A stretch of 64,000 nt of DNA from Leadbettera azotonutricia ZAS-9 (GTDB lineage: Bacteria > Spirochaetota > Spirochaetia > Treponematales > Breznakiellaceae): assembly GCF_000214355.1 (NCBI RefSeq), contig NC_015577.1, positions 3,649,389 to 3,713,388 on the forward strand, in the 5' to 3' direction. Numbering within the stretch: position 1 is the first letter of the stretch; every line of letters begins with the position of its first letter. Shown in pieces: positions 16,199 to 25,337 of this stretch. Made by a program: the position numbers and the translations under genes. A model generated the notes under the pieces. That model had not been told where the DNA came from. It saw nothing but the letters and a program-made list of their open reading frames with translations, and ran no database searches.

Positions 16199-17841
16199 AA
16201 AGGCGGGCGCTCATCAGTGTATTCAACAAGGACGGTATTCTTGAACTGGCTTCGTTCCTGGCGGAATCTGGCTGGGAAATCCTTTCGACCGGAGGCACGT
16301 CGAAGCATCTCCAGGAAAACAAAATCCCCGTAACCGATGTTTCGTCAGTTACAGGCTTCCCCGAATGTCTCGACGGCAGGGTCAAAACCCTGCACCCCGC
16401 CATACACGCGGGTCTCCTTGCACGGCGCAGTATTACTGCTCACATGGATACGCTTAAAACCCTGGGGCTTTCCACTATCGATCTGGTCTGTGTCAACCTC
16501 TATCCTTTTTTCGAAAAAGTCCAGGCCGGCCTTTCCCTTGAAGAAACCGTAGAGTTCATCGACATAGGCGGCCCCACCATGCTCCGCTCTGCGGCCAAGA
16601 ATTATCAGGATGTCATTGTCCTTACCGATCCCGCAGACTATGCCGAGACCATTAATGGCCTCAAGTCAGGGGAAGGCCCCGCAGGCCTCTCCCTGTTATT
16701 CAAAAAACGGCTCGCAGGAAAAGTATTCGACCTTACCTCGGCCTATGACGGCGCCATTGCCAGGTATCTCCTTCAGGGAGAAAATGCCGCCCCCGAAGAT
16801 GAATACCCTGCGTTTTGGCCCCTTTCCCTCAAAAAAGCCCAGAGTCTGCGTTATGGCGAAAATGGACATCAGTCGGCGGCTCTCTACCTCAATACCGATA
16901 GCATCGGCGCCCTGGGCGGCATGGAGCAGCTCAACGGCAAAGAGCTGGGTTACAACAATATCCGCGATCTTGACCTCGCGTGGAAAGCCGCCTGCGCCTT
17001 CGGTCTTCCCTCAGCCGGAGCCGCTCCTTCGGGAACAGAGGATCTGAAACGCCTCAATCTCCCCGCTGCCGCAGGGAACGCCTGTTGTGCGGCAGTTAAA
17101 CATAATACTCCCTGCGGTATTGCACTCGGCGCAAGTCTTTTTGAAGCCTATGAAAAAACCTTTGCCTGCGATCCTGTTTCCATCTTCGGAGGTATCGTGG
17201 CAAGTACGGTTCCGGTAGACGCGGCGACAGCGGAAAAACTGGGTGAACTCTTCCTTGAAATCGTGGTTGCTCCTGACTTCAATCCGGATGCCCTTGAGAT
17301 ACTCAAAAAGAAAAAGAACCTCAGGATCATGAAGGCCCGCCTGGCGCCCAAAGATCCCAAAGAGTGCATAGCAATTGACGGCGGTCTTCTGGTTCAAAGT
17401 GCCGACAGGCGGCTTCTTGAAAAATGGGAAGTAGTTACCAAGACCGTCCCCGCTGCTGAGGATATCCCTGATCTCATTTTCGGCATCAGGGCCGTAACAT
17501 TCGTAAAATCCAACGCCATAGTAGTAGTAAAAGATTTAGCCGCAACCGGAATAGGCGGGGGCCAGACCAACCGTATCTGGCCTCTGGGACAGGCACTGTC
17601 CCGGAGCGAAGGCGTCATCAAGGCTGCAAAGGAAGCGGGCAAAGGCGACGGCAGGAGCGCAAGGGTCCTGGCCTCGGACGCCTTCTTCCCCTTCCCCGAC
17701 TGCGTGGAAGCTGCTGCTGCTGCGGGTATCAAGGCCATTATACAGCCGGGAGGTTCCATCAACGACAAGCTGTCAATCGAAGCCTGCGATAAGCTGGGGC
17801 TTGCCATGGTTTTCACCGGAACCAGGCATTTCAAACACTAA
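16195..17841 (+). CDS. purH: Bifunctional AICAR formyltransferase / IMP cyclohydrolase (PurH)
   Basis: Catalyses the last two steps to IMP. The N-terminal MGS-like IMP cyclohydrolase part shows SVFNKDGILELASFL, LSTGGTSKHLQ, and GRVKTLHPAIHAGLL. The formyltransferase part shows LRYGENGHQ (commonly LRYGENPHQ), AVKHNTPCGIALG with the catalytic Lys-His pair, FPFPDCVEAAAAAG and the terminal TGTRHFKH. An ATG 12 bases earlier exists, but GGGGGA just before ATG 16195 and the ATGA overlap with purN favour this start (548 aa). Confidence 0.95.
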   Translation: MKRRALISVFNKDGILELASFLAESGWEILSTGGTSKHLQENKIPVTDVSSVTGFPECLDGRVKTLHPAIHAGLLARRSITAHMDTLKTLGLSTIDLVCVNLYPFFEKVQAGLSLEETVEFIDIGGPTMLRSAAKNYQDVIVLTDPADYAETINGLKSGEGPAGLSLLFKKRLAGKVFDLTSAYDGAIARYLLQGENAAPEDEYPAFWPLSLKKAQSLRYGENGHQSAALYLNTDSIGALGGMEQLNGKELGYNNIRDLDLAWKAACAFGLPSAGAAPSGTEDLKRLNLPAAAGNACCAAVKHNTPCGIALGASLFEAYEKTFACDPVSIFGGIVASTVPVDAATAEKLGELFLEIVVAPDFNPDALEILKKKKNLRIMKARLAPKDPKECIAIDGGLLVQSADRRLLEKWEVVTKTVPAAEDIPDLIFGIRAVTFVKSNAIVVVKDLAATGIGGGQTNRIWPLGQALSRSEGVIKAAKEAGKGDGRSARVLASDAFFPFPDCVEAAAAAGIKAIIQPGGSINDKLSIEACDKLGLAMVFTGTRHFKH

Positions 17842-17883
17842 AAGTGTTAGCAGTAAAAATGTTAACAAATAGGGGTTTATAAT

Positions 17884-19209
17884 ATGAAAATATTGGTAAT
17901 TGGTTCAGGCGGACGGGAACACGCTATGGTGTGGAAGCTTGCCCAGTCTGAAAAGGTTAAACACATCTGGGTCGCCCCGGGAAACGGCGGTACTGCTGAT
18001 GAGGAAAAGACTGAAAACCTTCCCCTTACCGCGGATCCTTCAACAGAAGAAGGCCAGCAAGCTCTCCTGGAATTTGTACAGGCCGAAAAAATCGACCTCA
18101 CCGTGGTCGGCCCCGAAGCGCCCCTTGCTGCAGGAATCGTCGATAAGTTCCGGGAGGCAAAGCTCGCTATAATCGGACCTGATAAAAAAGCCGCCAGGCT
18201 TGAAGCAAGCAAAGTTTATTCAAAATCTTTCATGGAAAAATACGGCGTCAGAGCGGCCAAAAGTAAAAGTTTTACCGATCCCGTTAAGGCACTGGCCTAT
18301 GCAGAAGATAATTTTAAGAAAAAACCCAAACTGGTCATCAAAGCCGATGGCCTTGCGGCAGGCAAAGGCGTAGTCATCGCGGAAAATTTTGCAGAAGCAA
18401 AAGACTGCCTCTCCTCTTTTATGAAAAGCGGCTCTCTGGGTGATGCGGGGAAAAGCGTAGTATTGGAAGAATTCCTTCAGGGAAAAGAAGTTTCGATACT
18501 GGCGGCAGTAAGCGTAAAGCCGGGAAAAAAAGGCGTCATCAAGCCTTTCATTTCAGCCAGAGATCATAAACGCCGTTTCGAAGGCGCTCAGGGACCAAAT
18601 ACAGGCGGCATGGGCGCCATCGCTCCGGTACCCGACTTCAGTTCCGCATGCGAAAAGGATTTCATCGACTCCATACTGGCTCCTACCCTCAAAGGCATGG
18701 AAAAGGAAAAAATGGATTACCGGGGTTTCATTTTCTTCGGCCTCATGGTTCACGAGGGAAAATGTTCGCTCCTTGAGTACAACGTACGTCTTGGCGACCC
18801 AGAAACCCAGGCTGTCCTTCCCCTTATGGATTCGGATTTGGTCCTTCTTTGCAGAGTAATACTCGACAATACCCTCGCGGATTTCCTACTCAAATGGAAA
18901 AAAGAATTCTGTTGCGCCCCGGTATTGGTTGCCAAGGGTTATCCCGGCGCTTATCCGAAGGGAAACCCCATAGCCATAAACCCCACAGGTATTGGCAGAA
19001 GCGGGGCCAGGCTCTTTATTGCGGGCGCGCAGCGGGGCCAGGGCGGCCCCCTGGGTTCAGGGCTGCGCACCGCAGGAGGCAGGGTTCTGGCGATTTCCGC
19101 AAACGGAGCCAGTGCAGATGAGGCCTGGGAAAAGGCTTACGAGGCCCTGCGATTTGTGGATTTTGAGGGCATGGCTTACCGTAAAGATATAGGTAGAGAA
19201 GATGGATAA
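17884..19209 (+). CDS. purD: Phosphoribosylamine-glycine ligase (PurD)
   Basis: GAR synthetase, an ATP-grasp enzyme joining phosphoribosylamine and glycine. Hallmarks are MKILVIGSGGREHAMVWKL at the N-terminus, VGPEAPLAAGIVD, KADGLAAGKGVVIA, RFEGAQGPNTGGMGA and EYNVRLGDPETQAVL. Length of 441 is normal. It closes the visible purine run; its last 8 bases overlap the start of the CNNM-type gene, which suggests that the two downstream genes ride on the purine transcript. Confidence 0.95.
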   Translation: MKILVIGSGGREHAMVWKLAQSEKVKHIWVAPGNGGTADEEKTENLPLTADPSTEEGQQALLEFVQAEKIDLTVVGPEAPLAAGIVDKFREAKLAIIGPDKKAARLEASKVYSKSFMEKYGVRAAKSKSFTDPVKALAYAEDNFKKKPKLVIKADGLAAGKGVVIAENFAEAKDCLSSFMKSGSLGDAGKSVVLEEFLQGKEVSILAAVSVKPGKKGVIKPFISARDHKRRFEGAQGPNTGGMGAIAPVPDFSSACEKDFIDSILAPTLKGMEKEKMDYRGFIFFGLMVHEGKCSLLEYNVRLGDPETQAVLPLMDSDLVLLCRVILDNTLADFLLKWKKEFCCAPVLVAKGYPGAYPKGNPIAINPTGIGRSGARLFIAGAQRGQGGPLGSGLRTAGGRVLAISANGASADEAWEKAYEALRFVDFEGMAYRKDIGREDG

Positions 19210-20527
19210 GGGAGAACCTTTCTTATGGCCTTTGCTGCTGCAGTTTCTCCTGATTCTTGTAAACGCAGTTTTTGCCTGTGCCGAAATTGCCCTCATTTCC
19301 CTTAACGAAAACAAACTCGAAAAACTCTCATCGTCGGGGAATAAAAAAGCCAAGCGCCTTCTCTCCCTCACAAGAGAGCCTGCGAAATTCCTTGCCACCA
19401 TTCAGGTCGGCATTACCCTGGCAGGCTTTCTTGGCAGTGCATTTGCAGCAGACAACTTTTCGGGCAGGCTCACCAAAGCCTTCATTGAATTAGGAGTAAC
19501 AATACCACCCAATACTTTAGCCCATATTTCACTTGTTGCCATCACACTGATACTTTCATTTTTAACCCTGGTGCTTGGAGAGCTTGCGCCCAAACGCATA
19601 GCTATGAAAAATGCTGATACCCTCGCCTTTGCCATGTCGGGCCTCATTATCTTCATTTCGAAAGCCTTTGCCCCGCTGGTATGGCTTCTCACCAAGTCTA
19701 CCAATGGCTTTTTGCGTCTTATCGGCATAGATCCAAAAACAGAGGATTCAGGGATTACAGAGGAAGAAATACGCCTCATGATAGATATGGGAAGCGCCAA
19801 AGGTATCATTCCCAAAGGTGAAAAAGAGCTAATCCACAATGTTTTTGAATTTGACAATAAAACTGCGGGAGAAGTGATGACTCACCGGAGGGATGCAGTA
19901 TTACTGCGCCTCGAAGACAGCGATGCTGAATGGGAAAACACTATTATTGCTAATCGCCACAGCTATTATCCTGTATGCGATAAAAACCCCGACAATATCA
20001 CAGGAATCCTGAACACCAGGGATTATCTCAGCCTTAAAGACAGAAGCCGCGAAACAGTGCTGGCAAAAGCCCTGCGGCAGGCCTGGTTCATCCCCCTTAC
20101 GGTAAAAACCGATATTCTCTTCCGCAGAATGAAAAAAAACCGCAATCATTTTACCGTGGTTGTGGATGAACACGGGAGCATGATGGGCATAGTTACCATG
20201 TCGGATCTTCTGGAAGAGATTGTTGGCGACCTCGAAGACGACAGTTCCGTGCCTCCCGACCAGCCCTTGATCACAATTGCCGCAGCCAACACCTGGTATA
20301 TAAACGGGGCTGCCCAATTGGATAAAGTTGCCAGGGATCTTGATATCATTCTGCCCCTGGAAAAATACGACACCTTTGCAGGTTTTGTGTTTAGCCTGCT
20401 TGGGCAAATTCCCGAAGACGGCAGCGAAGCGGAGCTTGACGCCTTCGGGCTTAAAATTAAAATCCTCGAAGTCCGGGAGCACCGCCTCGAAAAGGCCCTT
20501 GTCATAAAGGAAGACGCCAATGCTTAA
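19202..20527 (+). CDS. CNNM/CorC-type membrane protein (DUF21, CBS pair, CorC_HlyC domain)
   Basis: Often annotated as hemolysin C-like; the family includes Mg2+/Co2+ exporters. The N-terminal DUF21 membrane domain has about four helices (FLLILVNAVFACAEIALISL, VLGELAPKRIAMKNAD). A pair of CBS domains follows (EVMTHRRDAVLL, HFTVVVDEHGSMMGIVTMSD), then an acidic linker (VGDLEDDSS) and a CorC_HlyC domain (YDTFAGFVFSLLGQIPEDG). Length of 441 is typical. It overlaps both purD and the radical SAM gene by 8 bases. Confidence 0.92.
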   Translation: MDKGEPFLWPLLLQFLLILVNAVFACAEIALISLNENKLEKLSSSGNKKAKRLLSLTREPAKFLATIQVGITLAGFLGSAFAADNFSGRLTKAFIELGVTIPPNTLAHISLVAITLILSFLTLVLGELAPKRIAMKNADTLAFAMSGLIIFISKAFAPLVWLLTKSTNGFLRLIGIDPKTEDSGITEEEIRLMIDMGSAKGIIPKGEKELIHNVFEFDNKTAGEVMTHRRDAVLLRLEDSDAEWENTIIANRHSYYPVCDKNPDNITGILNTRDYLSLKDRSRETVLAKALRQAWFIPLTVKTDILFRRMKKNRNHFTVVVDEHGSMMGIVTMSDLLEEIVGDLEDDSSVPPDQPLITIAAANTWYINGAAQLDKVARDLDIILPLEKYDTFAGFVFSLLGQIPEDGSEAELDAFGLKIKILEVREHRLEKALVIKEDANA

Positions 20528-21506
20528 CGCAGGAACACTGCGCCACTGCGGCATCATGGTGAACTATAAATGCACCGCTGCCTGCCGCCATTGCCTCTAC
20601 AGCTGCTCTCCGGGCTGGGAGGACGGTTATATAAACGAAAAAACCGCCAGGGAAATCTGCCGCCTCCTCGTCAAGGGCGGCTGCCGTTCAGTCCACATAG
20701 GAGGCGGCGAGCCTTTCCTCGATTTTGAAGGCCTCCTCATGATGGTAAAAGAACTCGCCGCTTCAGGCATATCCCTCGAATATATAGAAACCAATGCCTT
20801 CTGGGCAAAGAATGAAAAAGCCGCCGAAATGATTAACCGTCTCCGTGACGCTGGTATAGATGCCCTCTGCATATCCGTAGATCCCTTTCATGCCGAATAT
20901 GTTCCCTACAGCCTCCCCCTGCGGCTTGCTGAACTTTGCGGAAAATCGGGCATGGGCTATTTCCTCTGGAAGCAGGAATTCCTGCCGGCACTTTCCCGCC
21001 TCGACGCTTCTAAACCTCACAGCCGGGAGGAGATAGAAAAAGTGCTGTCCGATAAATACATACCCAATACCGCAAAACTCTACGGTTTAAGCTACGGCGG
21101 AAGGGCTATCAATATCGAAGACGAATTCACCCCAAAAAAAGACGCAGAATTACTATCAAAAGACAAATCCCCCTGCAAAAACCTTCTCTCCACAGGCCAC
21201 TTCCATATAGACCTGGATGCAAATTTTATTCCCCCCGGCTGCACGGGAATAAAAATCCCCTTAACCGAAGTGGTCAACGGCATCCCTGATGGCAAATATC
21301 CCGCCTTCGAAGCCCTCTACAAGGGAGGCATAAACAGCCTTGCGAAATTAGCGTTGCAAGCAGGTATTAAGCCCCGGACCGAAGGCTATGCATCAAAATG
21401 CAATCTTTGCTTCCATGTCCGGCATTACCTCGCAGAATCCGGCTTATACCCTGAACTTGATTCGAAGCATTATCAGGAAGCGCTGGAGACAAAATACCGG
21501 AATTAG
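20520..21506 (+). CDS. Radical SAM protein of unassigned function, with extra C-terminal cysteines
   Basis: A 328-residue protein whose N-terminus holds the CxxxCxxC cluster motif in NYKCTAACRHCLYSC (Cys18, 22, 25). A Gly-rich SAM strand GGGEPFLDFEGL and IDALCISVDPFHAEYV follow. Additional Cys residues in SPCKNLL, PPGCTGIK and SKCNLCFHVR could hold an auxiliary cluster, but the spacing is not a standard SPASM pattern. It overlaps the CNNM-type gene by 8 bases (ATGCTTAA), and no substrate peptide is visible nearby. Function unknown. Confidence 0.8.
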   Translation: MLNAGTLRHCGIMVNYKCTAACRHCLYSCSPGWEDGYINEKTAREICRLLVKGGCRSVHIGGGEPFLDFEGLLMMVKELAASGISLEYIETNAFWAKNEKAAEMINRLRDAGIDALCISVDPFHAEYVPYSLPLRLAELCGKSGMGYFLWKQEFLPALSRLDASKPHSREEIEKVLSDKYIPNTAKLYGLSYGGRAINIEDEFTPKKDAELLSKDKSPCKNLLSTGHFHIDLDANFIPPGCTGIKIPLTEVVNGIPDGKYPAFEALYKGGINSLAKLALQAGIKPRTEGYASKCNLCFHVRHYLAESGLYPELDSKHYQEALETKYRN

Positions 21507-21559
21507 TTATTTTGTGGAAATGTTGAAACCAGCGATAGAGTGTATACAAAAGTAGACAA

Positions 21560-21587
21560 TTGCAGAATTTCATCTTTGTGATATACT
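21560..21587 (+). promoter_or_regulatory. Probable promoter of the transporter gene
   Basis: TTGCAG at 21560-21565 and TATACT at 21582-21587 with a 16-base spacer, 33 bases upstream of ATG 21621. AAGGAGAG before the ATG is a good ribosome-binding site. Confidence 0.5.
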
Positions 21588-21620
21588 TTCCATAAAATTT
21601 GCCCTAAAAAGGAGAGATTT

Positions 21621-22991
21621 ATGGGCCTCGTTCATTTTGTTTATCTTGGTATAGCGCTGCTTGTCTTGGTCGTTTTGCTTCTAAAAAAAGAAATCGTGCT
21701 TCCCTGTATCATTGGCATTTTTCTGGTAGGGCTGGCGTACAGCAAAAACGTGATTTCCGCCATCGGGATCATGTACAACAGCATCATTGTCTCGGCCACA
21801 GAACTTTTGGGGATCATCGTCGTCATTGCGCTTATTACGACCCTGTCGAAGGGGCTTGCGCAGCTTGGTTCCGACGAGCTGATGATTCGGCCCCTCAAAG
21901 CGTTGATTCGGGGCAAGAAAACCGCTTTCTTTATTGTAGGGGCCGCGATGCTGATTTTTTCGTGGTTCCTCTGGCCTTCTCCCGCAGTGGCCCTCATTGG
22001 CGCTCTGCTGCTGCCGGTGGCCCTCAAAGCGGGCCTGCCTTCTATCTGGGTCGCCGTGTCAATGAACATATTCGGCCACGGCATCGGGCTTTCGGGGGAC
22101 TTCTTCATTCAGGGCGCCCCGAATATCACTGCCCAGGCAGCAGGCGTTCCCATCAGGGAATTTCTTTCCGCTACTATCCCGGTTTGGCTCACCATGAGCG
22201 TTGTGGTCATTATCGTATCCTATATTATGTTCCAGAGGGATATGCGTAAAGAAAAGACCGGAAGCGATGCCGTGCAGAGCGATGCAAACACGAATGTACC
22301 GGCGCTGAAAAAGGCGACGCCCTTTTCCATCTTTATCGCGGTACTGACGCCGCTTTCTTTTGTGACCGACATCATCCTCATGCTGATCTTTGACCTCCGC
22401 GGCGGCGACGCAACAGCATTGGTAGGCGGTACGTCCCTGCTTGTTTTGAGCATCATCATGATCTTTAAAGGCGATTTTCTTAATAACCTTGAGGAAATTG
22501 CCGATTATATTGTCCAGGGTTTTCAATTCGCCCTCAAAATTTTCGCTCCGGTGGTTATTATTGCGGCGTTCTTCTTTTTGGGCAACGGTGAAATCGCCGC
22601 GAAGGTTTTGGGCGAAGGGGCGCCGAATATCCTGGGCGACGTGGGCAATGCGCTTTCCAATACCGACACAGTATTCAAGCTGCCCCTGGTGCTGATAGAA
22701 GCCCTGGTGGCAATTATCACCGGCCTTGACGGGTCGGGCTTCTCGGGCCTCCCCATTGTTGGCGCTGTGGCAAAGACATTCAGCATGAACACCGGATTAA
22801 GCACCGCATACCTTGCGGCCTTGGGCCAGGTCGTTACTATCTGGGTCGGCGGCGGTACAATTATTCCCTGGGGCGTTATTCCTGTGGCTTCAATTTGCAA
22901 TGTCAAAGCTGCGGATCTTGCCCGCAGGAATCTTATTCCCGTAGCCTTCGGAATCCTCGCGGCGATAATCGTTACGGTGATTATTCTTTAG
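21621..22991 (+). CDS. Multi-pass membrane transporter (GntP / ion-transporter-superfamily-like)
   Basis: A 456-residue very hydrophobic protein with about ten to twelve predicted helices. It opens with two helices (VYLGIALLVLVVLLLKKEI) and has the re-entrant-like segments MNIFGHGIGLSGDFFIQGAP and ITGLDGSGFSGLPIVGAV in two similar halves, the arrangement of ion-transporter/GntP-like carriers. A short charged loop (RDMRKEKTG) separates the halves. The substrate may be an organic acid but cannot be read from sequence. It converges with the FAD enzyme gene with only three bases between stops; the 11-mer ATTATTCTTTA occurs at both gene ends. Confidence 0.7.
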   Translation: MGLVHFVYLGIALLVLVVLLLKKEIVLPCIIGIFLVGLAYSKNVISAIGIMYNSIIVSATELLGIIVVIALITTLSKGLAQLGSDELMIRPLKALIRGKKTAFFIVGAAMLIFSWFLWPSPAVALIGALLLPVALKAGLPSIWVAVSMNIFGHGIGLSGDFFIQGAPNITAQAAGVPIREFLSATIPVWLTMSVVVIIVSYIMFQRDMRKEKTGSDAVQSDANTNVPALKKATPFSIFIAVLTPLSFVTDIILMLIFDLRGGDATALVGGTSLLVLSIIMIFKGDFLNNLEEIADYIVQGFQFALKIFAPVVIIAAFFFLGNGEIAAKVLGEGAPNILGDVGNALSNTDTVFKLPLVLIEALVAIITGLDGSGFSGLPIVGAVAKTFSMNTGLSTAYLAALGQVVTIWVGGGTIIPWGVIPVASICNVKAADLARRNLIPVAFGILAAIIVTVIIL

Positions 22992-22994
22992 GAA

Positions 22995-24272
22995 TTATTC
23001 TTTAAGGAAAAAATCTGTAAGTCCAAGGGAAGCTATATTCGATGCGATTTTTTTTGTATCCGTCGTATAGCTTCCCTTTTCTTTCATCCGCTCAAAAAGG
23101 ATTGATCCCGAGAAGGTATATTTTTTTCCAAGGCCGCCCGGGCTCGCCATCTTTTCGCGCACAAAGGTGATGGCATCCCCTATGACTGTTGAAGAAGGAA
23201 GGGCGACAGGTTTTCTGCCTTTGATCATCCGTGCGGCATTGTAGCCTGCCAGGGTTCCGGTGACGATGGCTTCGGTATGGCCCACGAGGAGGCCTGCCTT
23301 CTCGCCGGCGCAGAAAAGATTGTCGATGCCCGTCACTTGCAGGGCATCATCCCTGGGGGCAATATCGAAGTAGCGCATGGAATTTCCTTTTCCGCCGGCG
23401 TAGGGATCTTCATAGCGGGCGTTTTCAAATCCCTTGATTTTTCGTAAAGTCGAGAGCTTGAAAAAAGGCGTCATTAGTTTGGCGTGGCCTGTATCAAGGA
23501 GTACGATGTTATCTTTGTATTCGGGGAGGTTGTATTGCTGGCAGGCTTTGACATCCAGATGATCTTCTATTAATTCCTTTGGGATGGGGATCACCGCAAC
23601 GCCGTCTTTTTCCAGACGCTTCACAATTTCCGGCGACAGCGACTCTTTATAGAGTTTACAGGAACCGCTCATGGCGCCAAAACCGCCGTCTTTGCCTTCG
23701 CCTTTAATTTCGCTCACACCCGCAAGACCGGCTATACTCACCCTGCCGCCGAAGGCCGGACAGCGCAGTATGCACATGGAACAGCCGTTGCCATATTTGA
23801 CGCAGTTGTTCATGGGCCCCGCAGTGCCCGTGGTATCGATAAAAACATCGGCGCCGTAATCAATGCCAGCATCGTCGGTTATGCTTTCGATGTGGGTTCC
23901 GGTGCTGTTCATCACGTCGTTGATGCGTGCCCGGTAAATGATCTCGACACCGGCGTCAACGAGCAATTTTTCGATGGCTGTAGGGGTTTTCGCAATGTCG
24001 TAAAGGATCGCATGGCTGTGGCCCGGAAACTCAACATTTTTATGCCTGGCGCAGGCGTCTATGGCCTTAAAAATATCGCCGCCCCCCAGGGCTATGCATT
24101 CCTCGGCGGCCGTGTAGCGTCCGTTGTTCCTCATAATGCCGCCGACAAGACCCGTACCCAGGAGCATGTCCGTCCGCTCCATCAGCATAACTTGCACGCC
24201 GGTTTTCGACGCCGCAAGGGCAGCCGAACACCCCGCCCATCCGCCGCCAATTACCGCAATATATCCAGCCAT
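22995..24272 (-). CDS. FAD-dependent oxidoreductase
   Basis: A 425-residue flavoprotein. The dinucleotide-binding motif is IAVIGGGWAGCSAALAAS at the N-terminus; the C-terminal FAD-contact segment is LFCAGEKAGLLVGHTEAIVT, and GADVFIDTTGTAGP is the second strand. The central CSMCILRCPAFGGRVS contains three closely spaced Cys (CxxCxxxC) that may be redox active or bind metal. The overall organisation recalls TrmFO/GidA-like or FAD_oxidored proteins, but I cannot name the substrate. The Gfo/Idh/MocA and DUF362 genes lie upstream on the same strand and probably share its transcript. Confidence 0.8.
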   Translation of the reverse strand: MAGYIAVIGGGWAGCSAALAASKTGVQVMLMERTDMLLGTGLVGGIMRNNGRYTAAEECIALGGGDIFKAIDACARHKNVEFPGHSHAILYDIAKTPTAIEKLLVDAGVEIIYRARINDVMNSTGTHIESITDDAGIDYGADVFIDTTGTAGPMNNCVKYGNGCSMCILRCPAFGGRVSIAGLAGVSEIKGEGKDGGFGAMSGSCKLYKESLSPEIVKRLEKDGVAVIPIPKELIEDHLDVKACQQYNLPEYKDNIVLLDTGHAKLMTPFFKLSTLRKIKGFENARYEDPYAGGKGNSMRYFDIAPRDDALQVTGIDNLFCAGEKAGLLVGHTEAIVTGTLAGYNAARMIKGRKPVALPSSTVIGDAITFVREKMASPGGLGKKYTFSGSILFERMKEKGSYTTDTKKIASNIASLGLTDFFLKE

Positions 24273-24301
24273 GTCATCTTCTCCTGTACCGCGTTATTTC
24301 T

Positions 24302-25336
24302 TTACTCCAACACAACCTTGTCACCCTTGGCCGACGATTCAAAGCAGGCAAAAATTATGCGTAACGCCGCGAGCCCCTCTTCGCCTGAAATTTCCGGAGA
24401 CGTACCGGCTTCGATGCTGGCGACAAACTGATCGATAATACCCGATTTGGTCTGGCTCGCATTGGTCTGTATGCCGCCAATTTTATAGTAAATTTTTTCG
24501 CCGTCTTTTTTGACTATCTCCAGAGGGAAGTCGGGGTTGTCGTATATCTTCATTGTCCCTTCGGTACAATACAGCACTGTACTGTTGTTTTCGTTTCCGT
24601 AATTTGTCCAGCTTGAAGTCAGAGTGCCGATAATGCCGGTTCTGGATTGAAGGAGGCAAATGGCATTATCATCAATTTCGATAAGCTTGCCATCAGGGCC
24701 TTTTTTATCCAGGGTGGTGACATAGGCCTTCACTTCTTTAATCTCATCCCCTATAAGCCAGCGTATAAGGTCAGCCTTGTGTATGCCAAGATCCCCCATT
24801 GCGCCCATAAAGGCGTCTTTCTTGTTGAAAAACCAGGTTTTGGCGCTCTTGTCAGCGCTCCAGAGTTCAGGCCCGGCATGAGAAAAATTAGTACTAAAAG
24901 TAATAACCTTGCCGAGCTCGCCGCTTGCAAGGATCTTCTTTGCTTTTTTATGGGCCTCTACCAGGCGCTGGTTGTGGCCTATCATCAGGTACTTGCCGGC
25001 CTCTTTTGCGGCGGCTATCATAGCCTCGGCATCTTCGACAGAGGTTGCCATAGGTTTTTCGCAGAGCACATGCTTGCCCGCTTTAAGCGCCTGAATGGAG
25101 AGGGGGGCATGGTAACTATTGGCAGTGCAAACGCTTACCGCTTCAATGATGGGATCTGCCAGCATTTCCTCGACAGTATTATAAATTTTTCCGCCATAGC
25201 GGGAAGTCATCTCCCTGGCCCTATCGCTTATAGGATCATAAAATCCCTGGATTTTGGCATTCTTGTTGCCATCGTATTCAGGGGCATGCCTCCATTTTGT
25301 GATTGACCCGCAGCCGATAATCCCAATGCCTACCAT
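24302..25336 (-). CDS. Gfo/Idh/MocA-family NAD(P)-dependent oxidoreductase
   Basis: A 344-residue sugar/inositol dehydrogenase-type protein. The Rossmann start is VGIGIIGCGSITKW; the catalytic-region signature is GKHVLCEKPMATS (the Lys of EKP); GDLGIHKADLIRWLIGDEI is typical of the second domain. It sits one base downstream of the DUF362 gene and 29 bases upstream of the FAD gene. Members oxidise hydroxyls of sugars, inositols or amino-sugars; the substrate here is open. Confidence 0.9.
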   Translation of the reverse strand: MVGIGIIGCGSITKWRHAPEYDGNKNAKIQGFYDPISDRAREMTSRYGGKIYNTVEEMLADPIIEAVSVCTANSYHAPLSIQALKAGKHVLCEKPMATSVEDAEAMIAAAKEAGKYLMIGHNQRLVEAHKKAKKILASGELGKVITFSTNFSHAGPELWSADKSAKTWFFNKKDAFMGAMGDLGIHKADLIRWLIGDEIKEVKAYVTTLDKKGPDGKLIEIDDNAICLLQSRTGIIGTLTSSWTNYGNENNSTVLYCTEGTMKIYDNPDFPLEIVKKDGEKIYYKIGGIQTNASQTKSGIIDQFVASIEAGTSPEISGEEGLAALRIIFACFESSAKGDKVVLE

Positions 25337-25337
25337 A

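Noticed and set aside
17826-17883. Purine riboswitch between purH and purD
   Set aside because: The gap is about 40 bases with only a weak CACT/AGTG hairpin; too short for the aptamer.
24647-25306. 219-codon plus-strand frame opposite the Gfo/Idh/MocA gene
   Set aside because: Antisense to a gene with clear Rossmann and EKP motifs.
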